Part shown: piece by piece, positions 37,228-47,300 of the stretch | How positions within the stretch are numbered: position 1 is the first letter of the stretch | Layout: the number at the start of each line of letters is the position of its first letter | Assembly: GCF_003265305.2 (NCBI RefSeq) | Contig: NZ_CP033459.1 | Location: forward strand, 1,302,001-1,366,000 | Direction: 5' to 3' | Length of the DNA stretch: 64,000 bases | DNA from: Pseudoprevotella muciniphila | GTDB lineage: Bacteria; Bacteroidota; Bacteroidia; Bacteroidales; Bacteroidaceae | Position numbers and translations under genes: made by a program | The notes under the pieces: model-generated | What the model was told of the DNA's origin: nothing | The model's input: the letters and a program-made list of their open reading frames with translations, nothing else | Database searches by the model: none

Positions 37228-39132
37228 CTATCTCAGTCTCAGGCTATTTGCCACGACGGAGAGGCTGGAGAGTGCCATCAGCGCTGCAGCCCACATGGGT
37301 GTTATCTGCAGATCTATGCCGAAGGCACAGAGTGCGCCGGCTGCGAGCGGTATGCAGACAATGTTGTAGATGAAAGCCCAGAAGAGGTTCTGGCGAATCA
37401 TGCTGACCGTGCGCCTCGACAGTGATACGGCGGCAGGTATGCTACGCAGGTCGTCGGTCATGAGCGTAACCTGTGCCACGTCCATCGCCACGTCCGTGCC
37501 CCGCCCCATGGCGATGCTGACGTCTGCACGTGCGAGAGCCTGCGTGTCGTTGATGCCGTCGCCCACCATAGCCACCACCTTGCCCTGACTCTGCAGTTCG
37601 CTGACCATTTTTTCCTTATCCTGCGGCAGGACCTGACTGCTATAGTGCGCCACACCTGCCTTCTCTGCCCAATATCTTGCGGCGTCTTCCTTGTCGCCGC
37701 TCATCATATACACTTCCACGCCTGCTTCCTGCAACTGCCGCATTGCCTCGGCTGCATGGGGTTTGAGCGACTCGCGCGCTTCGAGGGGCAGATTATCGGC
37801 TTTCGTAAAGTCAACGTTCTGGTTGGGAATGGTCAGTGTGCCTGTCTTGTCTATTACCACAGCATCCACCTTCCTCAGCAGTTCCAACGCCGCAGCATCT
37901 TTCACGAGCACCTGCCGCTCTGCCGCCTTGCCTATGCCCACCATGAGGGCAGTAGGTGTGGCAAGCCCCATGGCACAGGGGCATGCTATGACGAGCACCG
38001 ACACGGCAGAAAGTATGGCACGCGGCAGGACCGCCTGTCCGCCGATGCCCCACCAGAGGAGGAACGTGAGCAGCGTGATACCGATGACGACGGGCACAAA
38101 GACGAGTGCAGCCTTATCCACTATGCGTTGCACGGGAGCCTTGGAGTTCTGTGCCTCTTCCACCATGCGGATGATGTGTGCGAGCGTTGTGCCTTCCCCC
38201 ACTTCCTGTGCACGAAGGTGCAGCCTGCCCTGTGAAGGTATGGTGCCTGCAAGCACCCTGTCGCCCTTGCGCTTGGCAACCGGGGTGGGCTCGCCCGATA
38301 TCATGCTCTCGTCCACATACACGGCATCTTCGGTCATGAAACTCTCTGCTTCGACCACTTTGCCGTCAACGGGTATCTTCTCACCGGCACGCACTTCGAG
38401 CAAGTCGCCCTTCTCAATGGTGGAAATGGGTACGAGCACCCCACCTTCTGCCAGGCGTGCCGTCTTTGGCGAAAGTCCCATCAACAGGCGGATGCTGGCG
38501 GACGTGGCATCCTTTGCCTTCTCTTCCAACAGTCGCCCTGTAAGGACAAAGGCGATAATCATCGTTACGGCATCGAAATACGTATGCCACTCCATACCGC
38601 GCGCTCCCCACACGCGCTCGCCCCAAATGGTGTTGAACGCGCTGAAGCAGAACGCCACAAAGGTGGACATTGCCACGAGTACGTCCATGTTGGCTGAGAA
38701 ATGGCGCAACTGTCGCAAGGCAGAGACATAGAACTGCCTACCGCAGACCACAATGCAAGCCAAAGCAAAAACAAGGCACATCCAGTTCGCCATTGTTGCG
38801 TTACTCACAAATGCAGGAAGCATGGAAGTACACATTACCACCGCTGCAAACGTCCATGCGATAATCATCAGCCGCTTCAGACGGCGGTATGCCTGTGCCT
38901 CTATCTGTTCTGCAGAGCGGTCCGCCTCTATCACCATGTCGTAGCCTATGTCGCTCACGGCGGTTTTCATCTCCTCCGGTGTGATGACAGCAGGGTCATA
39001 GTCCACTGTGGCAGTGCGGCCCACGAGGTTCACTGCGGCATAAGAAATACCGTTGAGCGCATTCAGCCTGCGCTCCACATTGGCGGAACAGGCAGAACAC
39101 GCCATACCGGAGACTGGGAAGATTTGGTGCAT
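37228..39132 (-). CDS. copA: Copper-type P1B ATPase lacking a visible N-domain
   Basis: Protein of 634 residues. It begins with a metal-binding HMA domain (GMACSACSANV), then membrane helices, the actuator motif SGEPTPVAKRKGD, the Cu(I) motif VIACPCAMGLATP, phosphorylation site VVIDKTGTLT (near residue 430) and hinge MVGDGINDTQALA. From DKTGT to the next P-domain motif MMSGDKEDAARY there are only about 50 residues, where about 150 are usual. The nucleotide-binding N-domain with its His-Pro pair is therefore missing, in frame and without a stop. Total length is short by the same amount. It exports Cu(I) if active. A GAAGTTA palindrome and a CopZ-like gene lie upstream. Confidence 0.9.
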   Translation of the reverse strand: MHQIFPVSGMACSACSANVERRLNALNGISYAAVNLVGRTATVDYDPAVITPEEMKTAVSDIGYDMVIEADRSAEQIEAQAYRRLKRLMIIAWTFAAVVMCTSMLPAFVSNATMANWMCLVFALACIVVCGRQFYVSALRQLRHFSANMDVLVAMSTFVAFCFSAFNTIWGERVWGARGMEWHTYFDAVTMIIAFVLTGRLLEEKAKDATSASIRLLMGLSPKTARLAEGGVLVPISTIEKGDLLEVRAGEKIPVDGKVVEAESFMTEDAVYVDESMISGEPTPVAKRKGDRVLAGTIPSQGRLHLRAQEVGEGTTLAHIIRMVEEAQNSKAPVQRIVDKAALVFVPVVIGITLLTFLLWWGIGGQAVLPRAILSAVSVLVIACPCAMGLATPTALMVGIGKAAERQVLVKDAAALELLRKVDAVVIDKTGTLTIPNQNVDFTKADNLPLEARESLKPHAAEAMRQLQEAGVEVYMMSGDKEDAARYWAEKAGVAHYSSQVLPQDKEKMVSELQSQGKVVAMVGDGINDTQALARADVSIAMGRGTDVAMDVAQVTLMTDDLRSIPAAVSLSRRTVSMIRQNLFWAFIYNIVCIPLAAGALCAFGIDLQITPMWAAALMALSSLSVVANSLRLR

Positions 39133-39144
39133 GGGGGCTTCTCT

Positions 39145-39308
39145 TTGAAGTTAACGAAGTTAGTCCTTTGAAGTTATTGAAGTTATTGAAGTTATCGCTT
39201 TGCTCGAAGTTAACGACATTACCTTATGCTGATTTATTTATCGGTACAAAGTATCGTCGTTAACTTCGATAACTTCGTTAACTTCGAGCGTAGCGATAAC
39301 TTCAGAAA
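39145..39308. repeat. GAAGTTA palindromic element, copy 2
   Basis: The left arm has iterated GAAGTTATTGAAGTTATTG units and CGCTTTGCTCGAAGTTAACG; the centre contains ACAAAGTATCGTCGTTAACTT; the right arm is TTCGATAACTTCGTTAACTT. Centre and arms match copy 1 at 12371-12512 in the same orientation. It occupies the gap between the CopZ-like gene and copA. Confidence 0.85.
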
Positions 39309-39322
39309 TTTGAGTCAGGGAT

Positions 39323-39529
39323 TTATTCCACATAGAAGCGTCCTGCACCTTCGATGGCATCCACGATGGCATCCTGGCTCACTTCGTCGGCACATTCCAC
39401 CGACACCTGCTTCTTCTCAAGGTCGGCTTCAGCAGCACTCACACCGCCAATCGCCATAAGAGCAGCCTCCACACTCGCCTTGCAATGGGCGCACTTCATG
39501 CCTTGCACGTTGACTATCTTCTTTTCCAT
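39323..39529 (-). CDS. CopZ-like heavy-metal-associated protein
   Basis: Protein of 68 residues, a single HMA domain with the metal site GMKCAHCKASVEAAL, ferredoxin-like strand pattern (VSAAEADLEKKQVSVEC) and an end at EGAGRFYVE. It probably carries Cu(I) in the cytoplasm to the ATPase encoded next in the same direction. No signal peptide. Confidence 0.92.
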   Translation of the reverse strand: MEKKIVNVQGMKCAHCKASVEAALMAIGGVSAAEADLEKKQVSVECADEVSQDAIVDAIEGAGRFYVE

Positions 39530-39584
39530 AATAATACTTTAATACTTGTTATTTTTAAAAACAGGAATCTAAAAATATGGTCTT

Positions 39585-40139
39585 CTACATTCTGCCTGAA
39601 AAGTATTTCCAAAGCGGTGCCACCATGAGCGCCTGCCGAAACTCGCCACGCGAGAGCATGTCGTACACCTTTTCCTTGGGATAAAGAAACACATCGATGT
39701 CCTCTGTCTCGTCAAGATGCTGAGCATCGATTTTCTCTACATCTACAGCCAGAAAACTATAAGACAGATTTGTCATCGCGCTGGCATTTGGGGCTATACT
39801 CATCAGTTCTGTCCATCTGCCTCCGCCAAAGCCTGTTTCTTCCAACAGTTCCCGCTTTGCAGCATCGAGGGGTGCTTCGCCTTGCTCTACCACACCTGCC
39901 ACAAGTTCGAAGCATGTCTGCCTGATACCATAACGATATTGACGGACAAGAACGAAATCGTCATCCTTCGTAACAGCAATAACGTTTACCCAATCGGGGT
40001 ATTCCAGCACATAATACTCCGGATGTATTTTCCCATTTGGTAAAAGGAGTTTATCCCTCCTCGCTGTAAGCCACGGACGACGAAACAGATATTCCGTCTC
40101 AATTACTGTCCAGGATTTGTCTTTCAGTTCCATTTCCAT
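39585..40139 (-). CDS. NUDIX hydrolase, ADP-ribose pyrophosphatase-like
   Basis: Protein of 184 residues. The NUDIX box reads ...GEAPLDAAKRELLEETGFGGG with REL-x-EE-x-G intact, preceded by FVLVRQYRYGIRQTCFELVAG as in ADP-ribose/ADP-sugar pyrophosphatases (NudF group). The start may be the first or third codon (both ATG). It hydrolyses nucleotide-sugar or ADP-ribose diphosphates in the cytoplasm. It stands 55 bases from the CopZ-like gene in the same direction, with no functional link apparent. Confidence 0.9.
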   Translation of the reverse strand: MEMELKDKSWTVIETEYLFRRPWLTARRDKLLLPNGKIHPEYYVLEYPDWVNVIAVTKDDDFVLVRQYRYGIRQTCFELVAGVVEQGEAPLDAAKRELLEETGFGGGRWTELMSIAPNASAMTNLSYSFLAVDVEKIDAQHLDETEDIDVFLYPKEKVYDMLSRGEFRQALMVAPLWKYFSGRM

Positions 40140-40203
40140 TTAAAAAGCGAAAAAACAAATGGTCATGCCATTCGTCTTTTCGCCAATGATATTATTATCG
40201 CTT

Positions 40204-43200
40204 TTACTTCACGACAAATTTCTTTCCATTCTTGATATAAACGCCCTTTGGCAGTGCTGAACCGGCATTGACACGCTGACCGCTGATATTGTAAACAACA
40301 TTGTCTTCTGCGCTTTGCCGGTCTGTCGCTATAGTGGCAATAGCTGTTGTAGTACCACTGCCGTTAGCGATGCAGAGTTTCGGAGCACCGCTGCCTACCA
40401 TTTCTCCGTCGAAGAAGGCTCGGAAAGGCGATACTGATGCCGTTGCAGCAAGCACAAAGTTGGCACCTTCAGCATCGATGGCATAGGCATTGGAAGGCGT
40501 TGTGTTGTAGTAGCAACCCTTGTAGCAATATAAAGAAGTGTAGGCCTGTGCCAAGGAATTACCTTCTACTTGCGCATTTTGTGCAGCAAATTTGAGAGGT
40601 ACGTTCTGCAGATTCCATTTGCTACCCCATCTGTTGCCCGGAACAGCAATGATGTATGGCTGATTGGCTTCAAGTTCCTGCACAAAGTCGAAGTAAACAC
40701 TGTCGTTATCGTCGATACCTACGAATTTCTTAATCCAGAGGTTCTTTCCTGTTTCTGATTCGCTCTTGAACCATTCCAAAGCGGTTTCCGTATTATCTGC
40801 CACCTTGCTTACACTTGTTGCAGCAAACGGGAGTACGAGTGTTTCCCATCCTCCTACGCCGTTAGTGCCAAGCAGCGGGGTGCGTGTATAACTGATGTTG
40901 GTTGCCGTAAACGTTTCTGGTGCATAGAACGGCTGGCCATCGGTCAGCGTGATATTTGCAGCAGTACCGTCAATAATCACGTTCTTACCATTCAAGCCTG
41001 TCACGTTATCTGTCGATTTTATGTAGAAGAGACAGTTTGGATTGGCATTGGTTGCATTCACGCTGACTGTGCCGTTGCCTCGCAGGTCAACTGCGGCAGC
41101 AGATGCCGGCACGGTGTAGGAAGAAGTGAACGCTCCTTGTGTCAACGTGCCGTCGAAACCATAGATATTCCTGCCGGAAACGATATTGATTGCAGAACTG
41201 TTTGTACCAATAAAACCGGTCGTTGTACTGTAAAGATAGAGATAAATAGCATTATAGTCTGTGACTGTATAATCTACGTTAAACGTCTGCGAGCCACCCG
41301 GCGCTATGTTGACGTCTTCCAGAGAAGTGTTGTCAAAACTGTTGAGATAACCGCCATCCGGATAAAGATACAACAACACGAGCGGACTTACGAAGACTTC
41401 TGTACTGTTATTCGTTACCGTCATAGTGCCTTTCACCACGCCATTGTATGCCGTTGACGGCACGTTGTAGGAAACCGTAAGGGCAGAATAGTCGCTCTTG
41501 TTTTCAGAAATGGAGATTTGAGTGGTGTACAACACATTTTCTCCATTGGCGTCTGCCGTAATCCAAATGTTGTAAGTGGCTGCTGATGTTGGGGTGAAGA
41601 ACAGTTCAAATTCATCAGAACTGTTGCCCTTTATTGCTATACCTGTTCGGTTTACGGGATTGCCTTTTTCAGCAGTAGTGCTGGCAAAGAGATAAATCGT
41701 ACCTGAATATTCCTTATCGCTTGAGTTGTCAATGCTGACCTTCAGTTCCTGTTCGATATTCACGTATGCAGCACTCATGTCTCTCAAAGAAGAAACGGTG
41801 ATAGGCAAAGACACCACATGTACTTGCGGACTTGAATAGGTAACCGATCCGTTGTTCACGGTTACAGGCAGATAATAGTTGCCTTCGTTCCACAGCCAGT
41901 TTTCCGTACCTGATACGCGGCTGACCGGAATCACCCAATAGGTGCCGTTGGCTCTTGAAGAAAGATTGCTCAACGAATAGCCCCCTGATGAAATATAGGA
42001 TGACGGATAATATGAATTTACACCTATGCTCACATTGTTTCTGAGATTGCTGTAAGCATACTGCCCTATCATTTCTATAGCACCTGTCGTTTGGTCATAG
42101 ATACCGAATGCGATGTCAAATTCGCGCTGTCCGCCTGTTTCGTTGTAGATGCTGTAAGCAATGCGGTTGTTATTCACCACCATGTCTTTTGTTGTCAGTC
42201 GCAGCCCTGAAGTTGATGCATCAATGTCGCTTTCATACGAAGGCACCGTACCTACTCCTGCAGGACGCATTCCTAAAATACCGCCACGCGACATGGAATA
42301 CCCGTCGGAAGAACTACTGGCACCGGTACCGGCATTGCTATTAGGGCGTAGCGTTACGAGCCTGAAATACCCGTCGCAACTTCCTTTCCATCCCCAGTTG
42401 ATGTGGTACAGGCCTTCGCCGTCGTAGCCGTCGCATATAAAGGCATGACCGCCACCATCTGATTGACCTGAAAGGTAAACAGGTCTGCCTGCAGCGAGTT
42501 CACCATAAACAAGATTCTCCCATTTTGCAATGGAAAAGTTTGACGCGTTATGAAAAGTTGTGCTGGCATCAAATCCGAAATAATTCACGAGAGCACCGGG
42601 CACTCTCTCCGAAGATGCTCCCGAAGAATTAGCATAAGACATATTCACCGACTGCCCGCAATAGAGCATCAACTGTGCCACAGCCGTTGCACCGGCACCT
42701 GTAGCGCTGCTCGAATACGTGTCCTGCATATTTGCCCAATCTATCGCCGTACCTGCCGGAACAGCGGGTAGCGTTACGTCCTGACTGCCATTATAGGTGT
42801 TGGTCAATTCCGGGATAGCCGAAGTGGTGGCATTTGGAGTTTTCCAATAGTTGAGCAACTGAGCCATCGCTGTAGCCACACAACCCGTAACGGCATTTGT
42901 GCTGCTCTGCGTACCATTGGAATAATAGTATTTAGGACAAAGGTTGTTGTATGGCGCAGTTTGTCCCCATTTTGTAGTTATCAAGGGTGAGATGGATTTC
43001 TTTGCCGTTTCTGTTACTGCCATCAGTTTCGGTGCATTTGCCGTTGTGGTGGCGTCGTCCGTCGAAGCGGCTTCGCCAAGACTTTCCACGAAAGCGGCAT
43101 AACCATCAAGGACTTCCTGCAAGGCTTCAGGTATGTCGCCGGAGAGATTGCCCTGGTCGGAATAGCCCACAATTTCTTCGAGACGTTCGTCGCCACTGAC

Positions 43201-43419
43201 AATGACGAAACCGCCATTGTTCTTCACGTTGAAGATATAATATGGTGCCACTTCGCCTGCATCTTTCAAGTTTCCTGCATCTTTCAGTGATGCGCTGTGC
43301 CCTTTCGACTCAAGGAACTGTGTCGCCTTCTTGCGGGCGGCTGTGCGTGAGATGGTTTGTGCTTCAAGACCAAAGATAACCGCACTGCATAATAAGGTCA
43401 AAAGAAATTTTCTTATCAT
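40204..43419 (-). CDS. Secreted C10-family cysteine peptidase (streptopain-like)
   Basis: Protein of 1071 residues with a signal peptide (MIRKFLLTLLCSAVIFGLEAQ). An inhibitory propeptide (GGFVIVSGDERLEEIVGYSD) precedes the peptidase: catalytic Cys in NAVTGCVATAMAQLLNYW near residue 180 and His in GGHAFICDGYDGEGLYHINWGW near 327. Residues 400-950 are beta-sandwich repeats. The tail VYNISGQRVNAG...KGVYIKNGKKFVVK is of the type IX secretion/surface-anchoring kind. The C10 family includes SpeB and interpain A, which degrade host proteins. It follows a dockerin-like gene by 15 bases in the same reading frame, but with its own signal peptide. Confidence 0.93.
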   Translation of the reverse strand: MIRKFLLTLLCSAVIFGLEAQTISRTAARKKATQFLESKGHSASLKDAGNLKDAGEVAPYYIFNVKNNGGFVIVSGDERLEEIVGYSDQGNLSGDIPEALQEVLDGYAAFVESLGEAASTDDATTTANAPKLMAVTETAKKSISPLITTKWGQTAPYNNLCPKYYYSNGTQSSTNAVTGCVATAMAQLLNYWKTPNATTSAIPELTNTYNGSQDVTLPAVPAGTAIDWANMQDTYSSSATGAGATAVAQLMLYCGQSVNMSYANSSGASSERVPGALVNYFGFDASTTFHNASNFSIAKWENLVYGELAAGRPVYLSGQSDGGGHAFICDGYDGEGLYHINWGWKGSCDGYFRLVTLRPNSNAGTGASSSSDGYSMSRGGILGMRPAGVGTVPSYESDIDASTSGLRLTTKDMVVNNNRIAYSIYNETGGQREFDIAFGIYDQTTGAIEMIGQYAYSNLRNNVSIGVNSYYPSSYISSGGYSLSNLSSRANGTYWVIPVSRVSGTENWLWNEGNYYLPVTVNNGSVTYSSPQVHVVSLPITVSSLRDMSAAYVNIEQELKVSIDNSSDKEYSGTIYLFASTTAEKGNPVNRTGIAIKGNSSDEFELFFTPTSAATYNIWITADANGENVLYTTQISISENKSDYSALTVSYNVPSTAYNGVVKGTMTVTNNSTEVFVSPLVLLYLYPDGGYLNSFDNTSLEDVNIAPGGSQTFNVDYTVTDYNAIYLYLYSTTTGFIGTNSSAINIVSGRNIYGFDGTLTQGAFTSSYTVPASAAAVDLRGNGTVSVNATNANPNCLFYIKSTDNVTGLNGKNVIIDGTAANITLTDGQPFYAPETFTATNISYTRTPLLGTNGVGGWETLVLPFAATSVSKVADNTETALEWFKSESETGKNLWIKKFVGIDDNDSVYFDFVQELEANQPYIIAVPGNRWGSKWNLQNVPLKFAAQNAQVEGNSLAQAYTSLYCYKGCYYNTTPSNAYAIDAEGANFVLAATASVSPFRAFFDGEMVGSGAPKLCIANGSGTTTAIATIATDRQSAEDNVVYNISGQRVNAGSALPKGVYIKNGKKFVVK

Positions 43420-43434
43420 AACTTAACTGTTTTT

Positions 43435-43761
43435 TCAACTTTTGGTACCGGGATTCTGAATATCACCACCACCGGGCTCCGTTTCTTCGCCATTGAGAAT
43501 GATGTTCACCATAGCAACAAGGTCGCTCACACTGATGGTGTTGTCGCCATCCATATCCGCATTAGTCAGCACGAAATCTGCTGAATTGATGCCGAGGATA
43601 TAGTTTACTGCGGCTACAACGTCACTCACATTAACCACACCGTCATTGTTGGCATCTCCTTTTTTGGTGCTTTCTACCTGCGCAGTGTCAGCATAGGCAT
43701 CTAATGAGCCTACTGACAAAAAGGCTGATAATGCAAAAATAACTGTAAAAATTTTCCTCAT
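43435..43761 (-). CDS. Secreted stand-alone dockerin-like protein
   Basis: Protein of 108 residues. Signal peptide MRKIFTVIFALSAFLSVGS...AYA, then two calcium-loop repeats typical of type I dockerins: GDANNDGVVNVSDVVAAVNYIL and ADMDGDNTISVSDLVAMVNIIL. The tail GGGDIQNPGTKS is flexible. Dockerins normally sit at the end of enzymes and bind cohesins. Here the module is a protein on its own, co-transcribed with the C10 peptidase. It could pair with that peptidase or another surface protein; no cohesin is seen in the window. Confidence 0.85.
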   Translation of the reverse strand: MRKIFTVIFALSAFLSVGSLDAYADTAQVESTKKGDANNDGVVNVSDVVAAVNYILGINSADFVLTNADMDGDNTISVSDLVAMVNIILNGEETEPGGGDIQNPGTKS

Positions 43762-43770
43762 AAGTTTAAT

Positions 43771-43960
43771 GGTATGTTCTATTAATTCTGATTATTGTTT
43801 GTATACTTCAGATATGTTCCATGTTGGCCGTTTTACGTTTTGTTTCCGTATCTTGCTCTTTTTCACTCGGTCACGTAGCCCGCTACGCTCCCTCATTCAA
43901 GAAGGCAACCTACTGAAAACGAACCGGTAAAACGTCTCAACATAATTAATAGAACATACC
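43771..43960. repeat. 190-base element with perfect 17-base terminal inverted repeats
   Basis: GGTATGTTCTATTAATT at 43771-43787 is the exact reverse complement of 43944-43960. Inside, ATGTTGGCCGTTTTAC (about 43818) is answered imperfectly by GTAAAACGTCTCAACAT (43927-43943). No open frame. It lies wholly within the mRNA leader of the dockerin/C10 operon, between promoter and start codon. Confidence 0.8.
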
Positions 43961-44001
43961 TAATTAGTTTGTTTGTCTTTTCCTTTATTTATAATTTTTT
44001 G

Positions 44002-44033
44002 CAAAAATAAGGAAATGTCTTCTTTTTTGCAAC
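44002..44033 (-). promoter_or_regulatory. Promoter of the dockerin/C10 operon
   Basis: On the minus strand: GTTG at 44033-44030 (TTG of the -33 box), 20 bases, TATTTTTG at 44009-44002. The resulting leader is about 230 bases and includes the 190-base inverted element. Confidence 0.6.
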
Positions 44034-44187
44034 ATTTTGAATGATAAAAAAGTAACAACATGCTCCTGCAATAAAACCGTATCAACACGGATAGTTGTTT
44101 GCCAGTCTTCATTTTCTTTTATTGGTGCATTTTGGACCATATTAAAACTTTTTACGTTTTTTCTCTTTATATTTAAATTAAAATGTG

Positions 44188-44195
44188 TAAATTTG
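44188..44195 (+). promoter_or_regulatory. -7 box of the 1300-residue surface protein gene
   Basis: TAAATTTG, a full match to TAnnTTTG, 128 bases before the ATG. The -33 side is T-rich without a clear TTTG. Confidence 0.5.
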
Positions 44196-44322
44196 CAACA
44201 ATTTCGTACTTACTCACAACGAATAGACGATCAGACAGGAGTAGCACAAAAACATGAAGAAGATTCATATTTAAACTTTTTAATTAACTAATCAACATTA
44301 TTAACTAACTAAATCCACAACA

Positions 44323-47300
44323 ATGAAAAAGATTACATTTCTTTTGACATTCTTGCTGACAGCAGTTGTCGGCATGTGGGGTCAAACCGGACCAAACGGC
44401 TCTACGCAGGTTTCCAGCGCAGAGATTACAACCGGTTATTATTACCTCTACAACAATGGGGCTGCCAAGTTTTTGAGTGGTAGCACCGGCGCCTACCAAT
44501 GGGTGGACGAAACCAGCCTGACTGGCGATGCCGGTCTCTGGTACATCCAAAACGAGGGTGCAGGATCTGACGGAAACATCAGATATTATGTTCAGGTTAA
44601 GGGCAGTAACAACTACTTCGGTGGTGTTGGTCCCGAATGTCCGCTTAATTCATCGGGAGTTTACCAACGCATCAGTGTTCGAGAAAGCGGTGCCTATTAC
44701 ACACTCTCCGGTCATCAGGTAGTAAGTCAAATTGGTAACAAGACAGCCATTAAGTACAACGGTACATCAGGTAATCTGATTTATCGTAATGGCGGTGATA
44801 TAAATAGCTCCAGTTTCCCCACAGAAAGCCAGTGGGTAATATACAAGGCAGCTGTCTCCATCACTTACACCATTGCAGTGACAGGCACAAACGATGCAAA
44901 TGCCGGTGTTCAATATCAAGGCACCAACTATACTAACGGAAGCACTTTCTCTACGAGCGACGACATTTCTGCTTCTGATTTCACCGCCAATGAAGTAACC
45001 GGCTACAAAGCCACAGTTACCGTCAACGGCACAACAATCAAGGTCAACTACGTCGAAGCAAAATACGCCGTTGACTTCACGGATCTCTATGTAACCAATA
45101 CGTCAGTTGCTACAACGACAGATCCTATTGTAGAAGGTCAATGGTATGTGCTCACCCAGATTCGTAACGGCGAATCTCCCGCATACGACAATGGAACAGG
45201 AAACAACATAAAGCGTGCTCAAACATCTGTTACGGCAAACACTCTCTTGGTAACCAACACTCCTGCCAACGACATTAAGAAGTACTTAATCCGCTTCTTT
45301 AGCACGGGTGAAGGCAATGGCTACAAAATCCAGTTCGGAACAGGCAACTTCTGGTACGGCACAGGAAGCGGAAACGGTGCCCATTTGTACGCAAACGCTA
45401 CAAATTCCACTGCGTTCCTTGTATACAATGCTACACAGACAAGTGGTAACTCCACAGGTTGGGCTATTAATGAAACAACCAATGGCACGACATACGGCAG
45501 AAAAGTGGACAACAACGGAGCTGGTGAAACCGTCGCTTTCTGGGATAACGGCCAGACAAGCAGTGGCGGTAACAACGTATGGAAACTCTATCCTGTTGAA
45601 CTCGGTGCGCTTGTTCGCGATATTAATTTCAATCTTGAAATTACTGACGGCACTGTAACCAAGACATTCAGCAGTGTTACGAAGCCCGAAGGCACAACCA
45701 TTTCTGCTATGGACTTCTTAGGCATCTCTACTCAGTACGCCACTTCTACAAGCCACACGCTCACCACAGCCGATGATGGTCAAACCGTAACGCTTACCGT
45801 AACTCCAACGGCGGCATTACCAGTGGCGAATGGTGCATACTACGCATGGCAGACAGCAGTTGGAAACAATCCTTCATACATCCATGTTGACGAGAATGGC
45901 GCAGCAGTAAACCCGAACGGTTACTCTATCAACCTGACAAAGCCTGTTACAGTTGACCACGTATGGCAAATCGAGGGTAACATCATAAACGGTTTCTCTC
46001 TCAAAAACGACAAGACAAGCCAGTATCTCGGCGGCCGCACAGCAGCGGCTGGTTATATGGCAATGGAAGCTACTCCATCGCTCTTTGCTCCCGTTTACAA
46101 CAATGCAACGACTTTCAAATGGAAGAATGTTGATTACGGCTACTGGATTGACCGCGCCAGCGCAAAACCTTACGCACACACATCAGGTAATAACAACTCG
46201 CTGACACAACTCTACCCTGTAACGTTCGCGCTCTCTGACGCAACGGCTGGCAACATCATCGTAGGTGGCGACACCATCTCTGACTTCACACAAACTTACT
46301 ACATCTCCAGCGATGCTACAATTGCCCTTGTAGCGCAAGACTTCTCCATCCTCGATTACAACGGCTCAGCCACAGTTGCAGAAGCCCTTGCAGCCCTCGG
46401 CGCAGCAGGTGGCACACTGACCATCAACGTAACACAGGAAATGTCGAACGTGACCATCAACGTTGTTAAAGACGGACAGACTGTCAAGACCGTAACCGTT
46501 GAAAACGTTGCAGCAGGACGCGCTGTTGACGTAGCAGAAGCCATCGGTGATGTACCTTACGTAACAGGTTACGATCCCGCAACGATTACAGCAACTGCCG
46601 ACGATCAGACTGTGAATGTAACCTACACTTCTTCTCTGCCATTCACATTGGCAGCCGACCCGACAAGCAGCGAGGCACCGACATACGCAATGACGCTCCG
46701 TGAAAAATATGCTCACGGCAATATTGCCTTATCGACTTCTCAATACGACATCACAGACGAATACCTCTGGACGTTCGGCGGTGATGAGTTCAATGGCGTG
46801 ACCGTTTACAACAAGGACTTCGGCTACATGAACGTAGGCTCTGAATCAGATAACAGTGTTGCCACATTCAGCAGTACTCCGACGCTCTTCACCATCAAGC
46901 CTAACTCAAACCAGGCTAATGGTTTCAACCTCAACATTCCAAACACGAATGCCTATATCAATCTCCGCGGTGATTATGTCAGCACATGGCTCAGCGATTA
47001 TGCTGACGGTGAAGTAGGTTCTTGCCTCGTGGCTATACCTGAAGCAACTCATCTTGCAAACCTCATCAACAAACTGGAAGACTACTTCCATACAACAGAC
47101 TTCGTAGGTGCCCTCGCTTCTGCTGATACCGCTGCACTTCGCGTGGATTACGAAGCACTGAAGGCTAATCCTACAAAGGCAAACTATCAGACATTCAAGG
47201 CTGAACTTGAAGCCAACTTTATAGATATCACTCCCGGTGCATACTACATCGTACGCAGTGCATTCTCGGGCTTCTACACAAACCAAGGTGAATATAAAGC

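Noticed and set aside
43419-43437. Dockerin and C10 genes as one gene broken by a stop codon
   Set aside because: They are in the same frame, but the C10 gene has its own complete signal peptide and start, so they are separate proteins.
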